A stretch of 42,625 bases of DNA from Methylotenera_A sp031381645. Its GTDB lineage: Bacteria > Pseudomonadota > Gammaproteobacteria > Burkholderiales > Methylophilaceae. The translations under genes were made by a program, and so were the position numbers. The notes beneath the pieces are model-generated. The model ran no database searches. It worked only from the letters and a program-made list of their open reading frames with translations, and was not told the origin of the DNA. This document shows positions 8,800-15,744 of the stretch, piece by piece (the stretch's first letter is position 1; every line of letters begins with the position of its first letter). The DNA is taken from contig JANMYB010000094.1 of the NCBI GenBank assembly GCA_031381645.1, forward strand, positions 1-42,625, written 5' to 3'.

Positions 8800-8825
8800 G
8801 GCAAACCTTAATTTAAGCATTTGCC
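8800..8825 (-). promoter_or_regulatory. 5' hairpin of the hsp20 leader
   Basis: In the transcript GGCAAA pairs with UUUGCC, enclosing a second CUUA/UAAG stem. It starts about where transcription from the sigma-32-like promoter should begin. ROSE leaders usually carry one or more such stable 5' hairpins before the thermosensing hairpin. Confidence 0.55.
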
Positions 8826-8833
8826 TAAAAAAC

Positions 8834-8862
8834 AGAATGGGTATTAGTTTTTAATTTTCAAG
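8834..8862 (-). promoter_or_regulatory. Sigma-32 (RpoH) type heat-shock promoter
   Basis: On the minus strand CTTGAAA (8862-8856) is separated by 14 bases from CCCATTCT (8841-8834). This matches the known RpoH consensus CTTGAAA-N11-16-CCCCATnT closely. It lies about 70 bp upstream of the hsp20 start codon, so transcription would begin near 8827. Confidence 0.78.
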
Positions 8863-8921
8863 ACCTATTTTTTCATCTATCGCGTATATTATCGTTCTTT
8901 GTTCATTCTTTTAATTTCACC

Positions 8922-9467
8922 ATGGCGCTTAAATCCACAATTTACAAAGTTGACCTGAACATTGCAGATATGGATAGGCAATATTACGCGCAACACAGTT
9001 TAACGCTGGCGAAACACCCGTCAGAAACCGATGAGCGCGTGATGGTGCGGCTGATTGGTTTTGCGCTATATGCCAGCCAAACGCTGGTTTTTGGTAAAGG
9101 CTTAAGCGATGATGAAGAACCCGATTTATGGCAAAAAGATTTAACAGGTGCAATTCAACTTTGGATGGATGTTGGACTTCCAACTGAAAAAGATATCCGC
9201 AAAGCCTGCGGGCGCTCACGCCAAGTCGTGGTAATGCTTTACGGTGGCAGAATTGCCGATATGTGGTGGGCGCAAAATAGCAAAGCGCTACTAAAAACCA
9301 ATAATTTAACCGTCATTAACCTGCCTGAAACACAAGAACTGGCGAAACTTGCAGGCAAGAGCATTAATTTAAGTTGTAGCATTCAAGATAAACAAATTTT
9401 AGTGAGCCACGATACTGGCAGTTTTGACATAAGCCCTATTGTGCTAAAAGAAAGCGCTCCCTACTAA
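8922..9467 (+). CDS. yaeQ: YaeQ family protein
   Basis: The 181 residues, the N-terminus MALKSTIYKVDLNIADMDRQYY and the segments LAKHPSETDERVMVRLIGFALYA and DEEPDLW identify a YaeQ family member of exactly the length I recall for the E. coli protein. YaeQ has a PD-(D/E)XK nuclease-like fold; its biochemical role is unsettled. It was once linked genetically to RfaH-like haemolysin transcription elongation. No enzymatic function is asserted here. The gene is divergent from hsp20, and its stop overlaps the stop of the convergent EAL-HDOD gene (TAA at 9465-9467 against the reverse TAG at 9464-9466). The Shine-Dalgarno sequence is weak. Confidence 0.93.
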   Translation: MALKSTIYKVDLNIADMDRQYYAQHSLTLAKHPSETDERVMVRLIGFALYASQTLVFGKGLSDDEEPDLWQKDLTGAIQLWMDVGLPTEKDIRKACGRSRQVVVMLYGGRIADMWWAQNSKALLKTNNLTVINLPETQELAKLAGKSINLSCSIQDKQILVSHDTGSFDISPIVLKESAPY

Positions 9468-10678
9468 ACGCCCAGCGTTTCTACCCACGCTAGGGCAGAC
9501 ATATGACATTCGTTCACCTTAGCAGAATCCATGTGCAATAATTCTGCCAACTCCAAAATCCGCGTACTATCTGCATCTTCACAAGCCTCAGTGAGCTGTA
9601 AAAACGGCCCATAAACCCCATTGCGATTGATTAAAGCATCATTGACCGATTCTGGCAATTGCACTTTTTCTAACACTTGATCAATCGGCATTTTCAGAAT
9701 TGCATCTAATAATGAAAACACGCCGACAATAAATAAATTATCGCGATCTTTTTTCTCAAAATAACTTTCGCCCAGCAGTTCGGTCAAGCGTCCACGCGTA
9801 ATCGAAGTTTTCATCAGTGCTGGTGGCGTTGAGTTTTCACCAGCCGTAACCATTAACAAGGTAAGCCAACGATAAAGCTGCTTTCTGCCTAAAATCGTCA
9901 GCGCATGGTTAATCGATTCCACCTCGCACGAGAGCCCGAAACCAACAGAGTTGATGTAGCGTAACAGTTTGAACGATAAAGCTGGATCGCGCTTAAACCC
10001 TGCCTCAAGATCTTCATTTTCTGAGTCTTGATTCACTTTGTTTAAAATATTTAATACGCTATCAAAAGAGGGGTTAATCACGGTTGCCGTAAACGTTTCA
10101 GGGCGAGCAAAATAAAATCCCTGAAAATGCTTAAACCCAATTTTGGTACATGCCTCAAACTCTTTCTCGGTTTCTACTTTCTCGGCAATTAATTTAACCG
10201 TAGGCGCGTTAAATTGCATATAAATCTTGCCAAGCTCTGGTAAATCAGCACTTTGAATATCAATTTTAACAAAATCGGCACATTGTAATAATGCTTGAGG
10301 ATCCGAACTTAACTGCGGATTATCCAAAGCGATTTTAAAACCTAAGCCGCGCAATTGCTGACAGCGCGCAACAATTTCATCGCTTGGTTCTATACTCCTT
10401 AATACTTCCAGCACAGTGCGCTTGGCTGGCATTAGCTCCAAAAGGTCACTCATCAGCATCTCATCATTGACGTTGATAAATGCCAGCTTATCGCCCAACA
10501 ACCACTGCATATCTATCCCGCCAACAGTGTTCACCAGCACATTCGAACAAGCCTTAAAATCATCTTCAATGGTTGCAGTTTGAGCATCTGCGCTATGCCT
10601 AAAAAACAACTCATAACCAATAATTTGCTGTTTTAAATCCATGATGGGCTGGCGCCCAATAAATGTTTGATCTTCCAT
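9464..10678 (-). CDS. EAL-HDOD domain signalling protein, EAL probably inactive
   Basis: This is a 404-residue cytoplasmic protein. An N-terminal EAL-like domain (about 5-195) is followed by an HDOD domain (about 200-400). The first half begins IGRQPIMDLKQQIIGYELFFR, where an active phosphodiesterase has an E-A/V-L motif; here it is E23-L-F. The metal-binding LDDFG is replaced by L118-D-N-P, although KID and AEKVE (165-169) remain. It therefore resembles the YuxH/CdgJ class of catalytically dead EAL-HDOD proteins that act through protein partners in motility or c-di-GMP circuits. I chose the ATG at 10678, preceded by GAGAAAA, over a TTG three codons earlier. It converges on yaeQ with overlapping stop codons. 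The partner is unknown. Confidence 0.88.
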   Translation of the reverse strand: MEDQTFIGRQPIMDLKQQIIGYELFFRHSADAQTATIEDDFKACSNVLVNTVGGIDMQWLLGDKLAFINVNDEMLMSDLLELMPAKRTVLEVLRSIEPSDEIVARCQQLRGLGFKIALDNPQLSSDPQALLQCADFVKIDIQSADLPELGKIYMQFNAPTVKLIAEKVETEKEFEACTKIGFKHFQGFYFARPETFTATVINPSFDSVLNILNKVNQDSENEDLEAGFKRDPALSFKLLRYINSVGFGLSCEVESINHALTILGRKQLYRWLTLLMVTAGENSTPPALMKTSITRGRLTELLGESYFEKKDRDNLFIVGVFSLLDAILKMPIDQVLEKVQLPESVNDALINRNGVYGPFLQLTEACEDADSTRILELAELLHMDSAKVNECHMSALAWVETLGV

Positions 10679-10868
10679 TTTTCTCAACTCTCGCGATTAG
10701 CCATCATTAAAATTAGCCTATATTAGTTAATCATAGCGCCGCTCGAGTTAAATCACTTTGAAGAACAAACTAGATTTATCGGCTTAATTCTGGGTTTACG
10801 CATAGATGAAAGCTAAGGGTAGGAAGATTTTTGATAGTTTTGAGGTGAAATAAAACTAAAAATAAATG

Positions 10869-10909
10869 CTCTGCAAGCCAATATCCATGCGGGCTGCAGG
10901 GCATCTATT
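10869..10909 (+). repeat. 41-bp palindromic repeat, copy A
   Basis: The left arm CTCTGCAAGCC and right arm CTGCAGGGCATCTATT flank a core reading AATATCCATGCGGG. The arms are identical in sequence and order to copy B at 37878-37918, but the core is in the opposite orientation. The arms themselves pair (TGCA with TGCA, GCC with GGC), so the unit can fold as a hairpin. Confidence 0.7.
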
Positions 10910-10913
10910 ATTT

Positions 10914-10993
10914 GTCATTCTGAGCGTAGCGAAGAATCCAGCCTTTAAATAAACACTTAAACCTTCTGGATTCTTCGCTACGCTCAGAATGAC
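10914..10993. repeat. 28-bp perfect inverted repeat
   Basis: The left arm (10914-10941) begins GTCATTCTGAGCGTAGCGAA and the right arm (10966-10993) is its exact reverse complement, ending CTACGCTCAGAATGAC. A 24-bp spacer separates them. No transposase is nearby. The GTCATT..AATGAC ends match the repeat at 6344, suggesting a dispersed REP- or MITE-like family. It could also form a very stable RNA hairpin. Confidence 0.8.
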
Positions 10994-11017
10994 GCTGGTG
11001 CTTAGCGGGTTTTAAAT

Positions 11018-11376
11018 CCCCTTCACACTTTGCTTGCCACTTTAGTGGCTTAGCAAATTGGGGAAGCCAAATACTGGCTTGCCGCGCCTTCGGCTTGAGC
11101 GGCAGATGGACAAGCGGCGAGGACTGTCACAACCGACTTAGTGCTTTAGCACTTAGCGAGGTTGGGGAAGACCCTTGCGGTCTTATGAGCGAAGCGAGTT
11201 CCGCAGCCGCCCAGATGCGGCGCTAAGACTGAAGGAAACAAGCGGCAGCGGGTGTCGTTTACTTTGGTTACTTTTGGCGCCAAGGTCGCTGTAAAACAGC
11301 GGGCACTTGGCGGACATAACCTTTACGGTCACTGGACAAGCAAAAGAAAGTAACTTGATGTCGGGCAATCCCGACT
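11018..11376. repeat. Hairpin-rich noncoding element
   Basis: Consecutive perfect short hairpins fill this stretch. They are GCCAC/GTGGC (11036-11049), AAGCCA/TGGCTT (11064-11080), AGTGC/GCACT (11140-11153), AGACC/GGTCT (11169-11183), CCGCA/TGCGG (11201-11220), nested CGCCAAG/CTTGGCG with CGCTGT/ACAGCG (11278-11312) and GTCGGG/CCCGAC (11360-11375). A longer arm GTTACTTT (11267-11274) pairs with AAAGTAAC (11347-11354). From memory, similar sequence recurs between genes in other Betaproteobacteria, often mis-annotated as small proteins. It could be a repeat family or a structured RNA. The exact ends are uncertain. Confidence 0.5.
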
Positions 11377-11389
11377 AAGTGCAAACTAA

Positions 11390-12022
11390 TTACTTAGTAT
11401 CTTTTTTGGGGGCATCTCTTTTTTCAACAGCTTCAATAGCGCCCTTGGGTAACGTGTTATAAAGATTTGTAACTTTTTTAGGTCTTGAAATTCTATCGTC
11501 AACAATGAAATTAAGCATCTCAAACAAACTATGAGATATTTCGGCATTATCGGTTAGTTCTATTTCTCCAGCATGCACTGCATTGTTACCAATAACTCTA
11601 CAATAATCTAAGGCTTGTTGTACTTCCACTGGTAAGCCTTTTTGGACTAAAGAACCAATATCATCATTAATATTTTTACCTTTTTCTTTCAACTCAATCA
11701 TAAGCTTTTGTAAACATAAACGTAAAAGAGCTGCAGCTGCTCTGGGTGACCGAGCAACAATATCCCTAGCTTCGTTATATTCAGCAATACAACTATTAGG
11801 AAGATCTGAATGAGGAGGTGGAACGGGTGCTTCTGAAGGCACTATCATCCGACCATCATACCAATAACATCGTTCGTGACAATGTTCGCAATAGCTATAT
11901 TTAAATAACTGTCCGTTACCACGCTCATCTGTTAAAGATCCCCAGCTCTGTTTTGCATAAACCCCACAAAGTATGCAATGGAATTTTGTTTCTCTAAATA
12001 CTGGAGGGTAATATTTGTTCAT
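11390..12022 (-). CDS. Zinc-ribbon DUF4145 protein
   Basis: A 210-residue protein of unknown function. The N-terminus holds two CxxC knuckles (C16-x2-C19 in FHCILCG and C45-x2-C48 in YCEHC), a probable zinc ribbon. The rest is a DUF4145 domain (about 78-165), with the typical RSPRAAAALLRLCLQKLM, NINDDIGSLV and VIGNNAVHAGEI. DUF4145 occurs alone or fused to restriction enzymes and other defence proteins, so a defence link is possible but unsupported here. Its ATG lies two bases after the glmS stop, implying translation from the glmS transcript. The C-terminus is lysine-rich. It is the last gene of the leftward block before the repeat-rich region and probably an accessory insertion behind glmS. 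Confidence 0.8.
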   Translation of the reverse strand: MNKYYPPVFRETKFHCILCGVYAKQSWGSLTDERGNGQLFKYSYCEHCHERCYWYDGRMIVPSEAPVPPPHSDLPNSCIAEYNEARDIVARSPRAAAALLRLCLQKLMIELKEKGKNINDDIGSLVQKGLPVEVQQALDYCRVIGNNAVHAGEIELTDNAEISHSLFEMLNFIVDDRISRPKKVTNLYNTLPKGAIEAVEKRDAPKKDTK

Positions 12023-12024
12023 GG

Positions 12025-13854
12025 TTACTCCACTGTCACACTCTTAGCCAAATTCCTCGGTTTATCCACATCCGTCCCCTTCAACAACGCGGCATGATAC
12101 GCCAGCATTTGCACTGGTATAGTATGCAAAATAGGGGAGAGCACGCCGACATGGCGTGGGGTGCGGATGACATGCACGCCTTCGGATTCGGTAAAGTGGC
12201 TATCTGCATCGGCAAATACAAACAGCTCGCCACCGCGGGCGCGAACCTCTTGCATGTTGGATTTTACTTTCTCGAGCAGCGCATCATTTGGCGCAATCAC
12301 CACCACAGGCATGTTGTTATCTACCAGCGCCAGCGGGCCGTGTTTAAGCTCGCCTGCTGGGTAAGCTTCGGCATGAATATAGGAGATTTCTTTAAGCTTA
12401 AGCGCGCCTTCTAGCGCAATGGGGTAGTGCACACCTCGGCCTAAAAACAGCGCGTGCTCTTTATCGGCAAAGCGTTTTGCCCATTCGCGAATTTGCGGCT
12501 CTAAATTAAGCGCATATTGCACACTGCCCGCCAGTTGACGCAAGGCGTTTAAATGTTCTTGCTCTGCTTGGCTAGTTAGCAAACCGCGTTGTTTGGCCAA
12601 TGTAGCCGCCAACGTGAATAAAGCCACTAACTGCGTAGTAAAGGCTTTGGTGGAAGCCACGCCGATTTCCGCGCCAGCGCGCGTGTAGAACACAAGCTGA
12701 GAGGCGCGTGGAATTGCGCTCTCTTGCACGTTACAAATCGCCAATGTGAGATTTTGCCCTAACGATTTTGCGTGTTTTAAGGCTTCCATGGTATCGAGCG
12801 TTTCGCCAGATTGCGAAATGGTGACGATGAGCTGATTTTTATTTGGCACTGATTCGCGATAGCGATATTCACTGGCGATTTCGACATTAGTGGGTATTTT
12901 CGCAATGCCTTCTAACCAATATTTGGCGGTAAGCGCGGCGTAATAACTGGTGCCTGCGGCAAGTATCAAGACACTATCCGCTTGTTTGAAAACAGCGCTG
13001 GCATCTTTACCAAACAATTCGGCAGAAAATTTATTATCGTCAATTAGCGCTTCAATAGTATCGTTAAGCGCGCGTGGTTGTTCGTGAATTTCTTTTTGCA
13101 TAAAGTGCGCATAAGGTCCAAGCTCCATGCTGGCGAGCGAGACATCGCTCATATGAATTTTGCGCGTGACTTCTGCACCATCGCGGCCATAAATAGTGAC
13201 CCCATCACGGCGAATATCGGCCACATCGCCATCTTCCAAGTAAATCACTTTACGTGTCACCGATAAAACGGCAGAAACATCGGAAGCAATAAAATTTTCA
13301 CCATCGCCCAAGCCCAATAACAACGGGCATCCCAGGCGTGCTGTAATCATGTGCTCTGGTTCTTTCACCGAAATAACGCTAATGGCAAACGCGCCAGTGA
13401 GTTCTGCCACGGCTTTTTGTGTAGCCGCAAGCAGGTTTAAATCTTTGTGGTAATAATGAATTAAATGCGCAATCACTTCAGTATCGGTTTGCGAAGTAAA
13501 CTCGTAACCCAGTTTTTTTAATTTATCACGTTGCACATCGTGATTTTCGATAATGCCGTTATGCACCACAGCAATCTCACCTTTTGAAACATGCGGGTGT
13601 GCGTTGCTCTCCGTGACACCGCCGTGCGTGGCCCAGCGCGTATGACCAATGCCAACTTGACCTGTTAATCTCGCTTCTTGCGCTTTTTCTGTCATCGCCG
13701 CAACACGTCCCACAGCGCGCACGCGCTCAATTGTGCCACCACTTAGAACCGCCACGCCAGCCGAATCATAACCGCGATATTCCAAGCGGCTTAAGCCTTC
13801 GATTAAGGTTGAAACGACGTTTCTACTGGCGACTGCGCCGACTATTCCACACAT
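12025..13854 (-). CDS. glmS: Glucosamine-6-phosphate synthase GlmS
   Basis: GlmS makes glucosamine-6-phosphate from fructose-6-phosphate and glutamine, the first committed step of UDP-GlcNAc synthesis. The 609 residues include an N-terminal glutamine amidotransferase (class II) beginning MCGIVGAVA, where Cys2 becomes the nucleophile after Met removal. Two SIS sugar-isomerase domains follow, with TSYYAALTAKYWLEG, ISQSGETLDTM and the C-terminal DVDKPRNLAKSVTVE signature. It lies six bases downstream of glmU, so the two consecutive enzymes of the pathway share a transcript. No glmS ribozyme is visible upstream, and the short gap leaves no room for one. A DUF4145 gene follows at once. Confidence 0.98.
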   Translation of the reverse strand: MCGIVGAVASRNVVSTLIEGLSRLEYRGYDSAGVAVLSGGTIERVRAVGRVAAMTEKAQEARLTGQVGIGHTRWATHGGVTESNAHPHVSKGEIAVVHNGIIENHDVQRDKLKKLGYEFTSQTDTEVIAHLIHYYHKDLNLLAATQKAVAELTGAFAISVISVKEPEHMITARLGCPLLLGLGDGENFIASDVSAVLSVTRKVIYLEDGDVADIRRDGVTIYGRDGAEVTRKIHMSDVSLASMELGPYAHFMQKEIHEQPRALNDTIEALIDDNKFSAELFGKDASAVFKQADSVLILAAGTSYYAALTAKYWLEGIAKIPTNVEIASEYRYRESVPNKNQLIVTISQSGETLDTMEALKHAKSLGQNLTLAICNVQESAIPRASQLVFYTRAGAEIGVASTKAFTTQLVALFTLAATLAKQRGLLTSQAEQEHLNALRQLAGSVQYALNLEPQIREWAKRFADKEHALFLGRGVHYPIALEGALKLKEISYIHAEAYPAGELKHGPLALVDNNMPVVVIAPNDALLEKVKSNMQEVRARGGELFVFADADSHFTESEGVHVIRTPRHVGVLSPILHTIPVQMLAYHAALLKGTDVDKPRNLAKSVTVE

Positions 13855-13860
13855 ATTGTT

Positions 13861-15237
13861 TTAGTCTTTCTTCTGCTTTACAGGTCGCTTCCAACCTTTT
13901 ATCGATTTTTGTTCTTTTGCTCGGCAAAAAGTTAGCGCATCTGCTGGTGCATTTTTGGTAATAGTGGAGCCGGCTGCAATCGTCGCGCCTTTGCCTATGG
14001 TAACTGGCGCAATTAATTGCGTATCGGAGCCAATAAAAGCTTCGTCTTCAATCACCGTGGTAAATTTATTGGCGCCATCGTAATTACAGGTAATCGTACC
14101 TGCGCCAATGTTCACATTTTTGCCCACTACCGTATCGCCAATATAACTTAAATGATTGATTTTACTGACAATATCCACTTGCGCGTTTTTAAGCTCTACG
14201 AAGTTACCGATATGCACATCGCTTTGTAACACCGTGCCTGGGCGTAAACGCGCGTAAGGGCCAATGCGGCAATTTTCGCCTACTTTTGTGTCATCAATAT
14301 GAGTAAAAGGCAGAATTTGCGTGCCAGTAGCAATTACTGCATTTTTAATCACACAATTGGCGGAAATTTTTACGTTATCGCCCAAAATCACATCACCCTC
14401 AAACACACAATTTACGTCAATTTCCACATCGCGACCGCACTGTAAATCTCCGCGTACATCCAAACGAGCTGGGTCTCGCAACGTAACACCTTGCTGCAAC
14501 AACTTTACTGCCACGCGATTTTGATGCACGCGCTCGATTTGCGCTAAATCTAATTTCGAGTTGATGCCAGTCACCGACCATTCATCCGCAGTCACGCCAG
14601 CCACCACCTCCAATTTATCTTTCACGGCAAACTCCACAATATCAGTTAAATAATATTCCTTTTGCGCATTATTATTAGTGAGTTGCGCCAGCCATTTTGT
14701 TAAGTGCGCGTTTGGCATGGCCATGATGCCCGTGTTCACTTCTTTCACTGCACGTTGTGCTTCAGTCGCATCTTTGTGCTCAACGATTGCAACAACATTG
14801 CCTTGAGATGTCCGAATAATGCGGCCATAACCCGTTGGATCGGCTTTACTAAACGATAAAATTGCCAACTTATTGTTCGCTTGTTCAATTAGTTTTTGAC
14901 AAGCACCAACATTCACCAATGGCACATCGCCCAGCAAAATCAAGGTATTCGCGTCCGTATCTAAATGAGGTGCAGCTTGTTGCACAGCGTGACCTGTGCC
15001 ATGCTGCTCGGCTTGATTCACCCAAGTAATATCCTCGTGCGCAAAGGCTTCGCGCACAATTTCGCCGCCATAACCATATACCACAATAATTTTTTGCGGG
15101 TTTAACGCTTTTGCACAGGTAATCACATGCGCCAAAATGGGCTTGCCAGCAACCTCGTGCAGCACTTTGGGCTTATTGGAATGCATACGCGTGCCTTTGC
15201 CAGCAGCGAGAATAACGACGTTGAGTTGACTCATCAT
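13861..15237 (-). CDS. glmU: Bifunctional GlmU (N-acetyltransferase / uridylyltransferase)
   Basis: GlmU acetylates glucosamine-1-phosphate and couples it to UTP to give UDP-GlcNAc. The N-terminal pyrophosphorylase domain carries LAAGKGTRM near the start and HGTGHAVQQA. The C-terminal left-handed beta-helix acetyltransferase contains RIGPYARLRPGT, HLSYIGDTVVG and NIGAGTITCNYDG. The open frame extends upstream to a TTG at 15279, but that codon lies at the edge of the atpC/glmU terminator. The paired ATGs at 15237/15234 give the usual MSQLNVVILAAGKG start and a protein of about 458 residues. The Shine-Dalgarno sequence is poor, so the exact choice between the two ATGs is open. Confidence 0.96.
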   Translation of the reverse strand: MMSQLNVVILAAGKGTRMHSNKPKVLHEVAGKPILAHVITCAKALNPQKIIVVYGYGGEIVREAFAHEDITWVNQAEQHGTGHAVQQAAPHLDTDANTLILLGDVPLVNVGACQKLIEQANNKLAILSFSKADPTGYGRIIRTSQGNVVAIVEHKDATEAQRAVKEVNTGIMAMPNAHLTKWLAQLTNNNAQKEYYLTDIVEFAVKDKLEVVAGVTADEWSVTGINSKLDLAQIERVHQNRVAVKLLQQGVTLRDPARLDVRGDLQCGRDVEIDVNCVFEGDVILGDNVKISANCVIKNAVIATGTQILPFTHIDDTKVGENCRIGPYARLRPGTVLQSDVHIGNFVELKNAQVDIVSKINHLSYIGDTVVGKNVNIGAGTITCNYDGANKFTTVIEDEAFIGSDTQLIAPVTIGKGATIAAGSTITKNAPADALTFCRAKEQKSIKGWKRPVKQKKD

Positions 15238-15277
15238 TTTTTTGAATCTGTAATTTTCATTATCGCTAAAGTATAAC

Positions 15278-15305
15278 AAAAAAGGCAGCCTAAGCTGCCT
15301 TTTTG
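15278..15305 (-). terminator. Terminator at the end of the ATP synthase operon
   Basis: AAAAAAGGCAGC pairs with GCTGCCTTTTT around a short CTAA loop, located between atpC and glmU. The stem is flanked by A and T runs on both strands. In the leftward direction it follows atpC and is succeeded by a T run, so it should end or attenuate the atp transcript before glmU. Confidence 0.85.
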
Positions 15306-15318
15306 CGTAAGACTCAAA

Positions 15319-15744
15319 TTAATGTATAGATTTGCGTAAACGCTCAATCGCTTGAATTTGCGCAACCGCCTCGGCAAGCTCAGCTTGCGCAGCCGCGTAA
15401 TCCATATCTGAAGTACGATTTTTCATCGCTTCCATCGCCGCTTCTTTCGCTGCAATGGCTTTGGCTTCATCTAAATCATGACCACGAATTGCAGTATCTG
15501 CCAACACAGTAATCATGCCAGGTTGTACTTCTAACATACCGCCAGAAAGAAAAATCAACGTTTCTTCTGCAACATCGGCTTGTTTAATGCGCAATGCACC
15601 TGGTTTGATGGTGGTAATCATCGGCGCGTGATTTGGGTAAATACCCACTTCACCCGCGCCCGCTGGTGCCACCACAAACTCAGCTTCGCCAGAGAATATT
15701 AAGGCTTCTGCACTTACTACATCAATATGAACAGTATTTGCCAT
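15319..15744 (-). CDS. atpC: ATP synthase epsilon subunit
   Basis: The epsilon subunit forms the rotor base with gamma and inhibits ATP hydrolysis. The 141 residues comprise an N-terminal beta-sandwich (HIDVVSAEALIFSGEAEFVVAPAGAGEVGIYPNHAP region, about 1-85) and a C-terminal helical hairpin (about 90-140) rich in Ala/Glu that serves as the inhibitory arm. It starts at the last base of the atpD stop codon (overlap at 15744), implying coupled translation. It is the last gene of the atp operon, ahead of the terminator. Confidence 0.97.
   Translation of the reverse strand: MANTVHIDVVSAEALIFSGEAEFVVAPAGAGEVGIYPNHAPMITTIKPGALRIKQADVAEETLIFLSGGMLEVQPGMITVLADTAIRGHDLDEAKAIAAKEAAMEAMKNRTSDMDYAAAQAELAEAVAQIQAIERLRKSIH

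Larger units (their letters stand above)
10688..11389. other. 700-bp gene-free region holding several repeats
   Basis: No credible protein gene lies here. From left to right it holds the promoter side of the EAL-HDOD gene, a 41-bp palindromic repeat (10869-10909), a 28-bp perfect inverted repeat (10914-10993) and a hairpin-rich element (about 11018-11376). A 61-codon reading frame on the minus strand (11183-11368) is probably an accident of the last element. Confidence 0.7.

Noticed and set aside
8764..8921. sigma-70 promoter for yaeQ
   Set aside because: No convincing -35/-10 pair with normal spacing was found on the plus strand; I left it unannotated.
11183..11368. 61-codon reading frame on the minus strand, weakly resembling small proteins annotated in other genomes
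   Set aside because: It lies within the hairpin-rich element, has no Shine-Dalgarno sequence and no recognisable domain; its sequence follows from the nested palindromes.
15238..15279. Longer glmU N-terminus from a TTG
   Set aside because: That start lies at the edge of the atpC terminator stem, and the extra 14 residues are not part of the family; the ATG pair at 15237/15234 fits.
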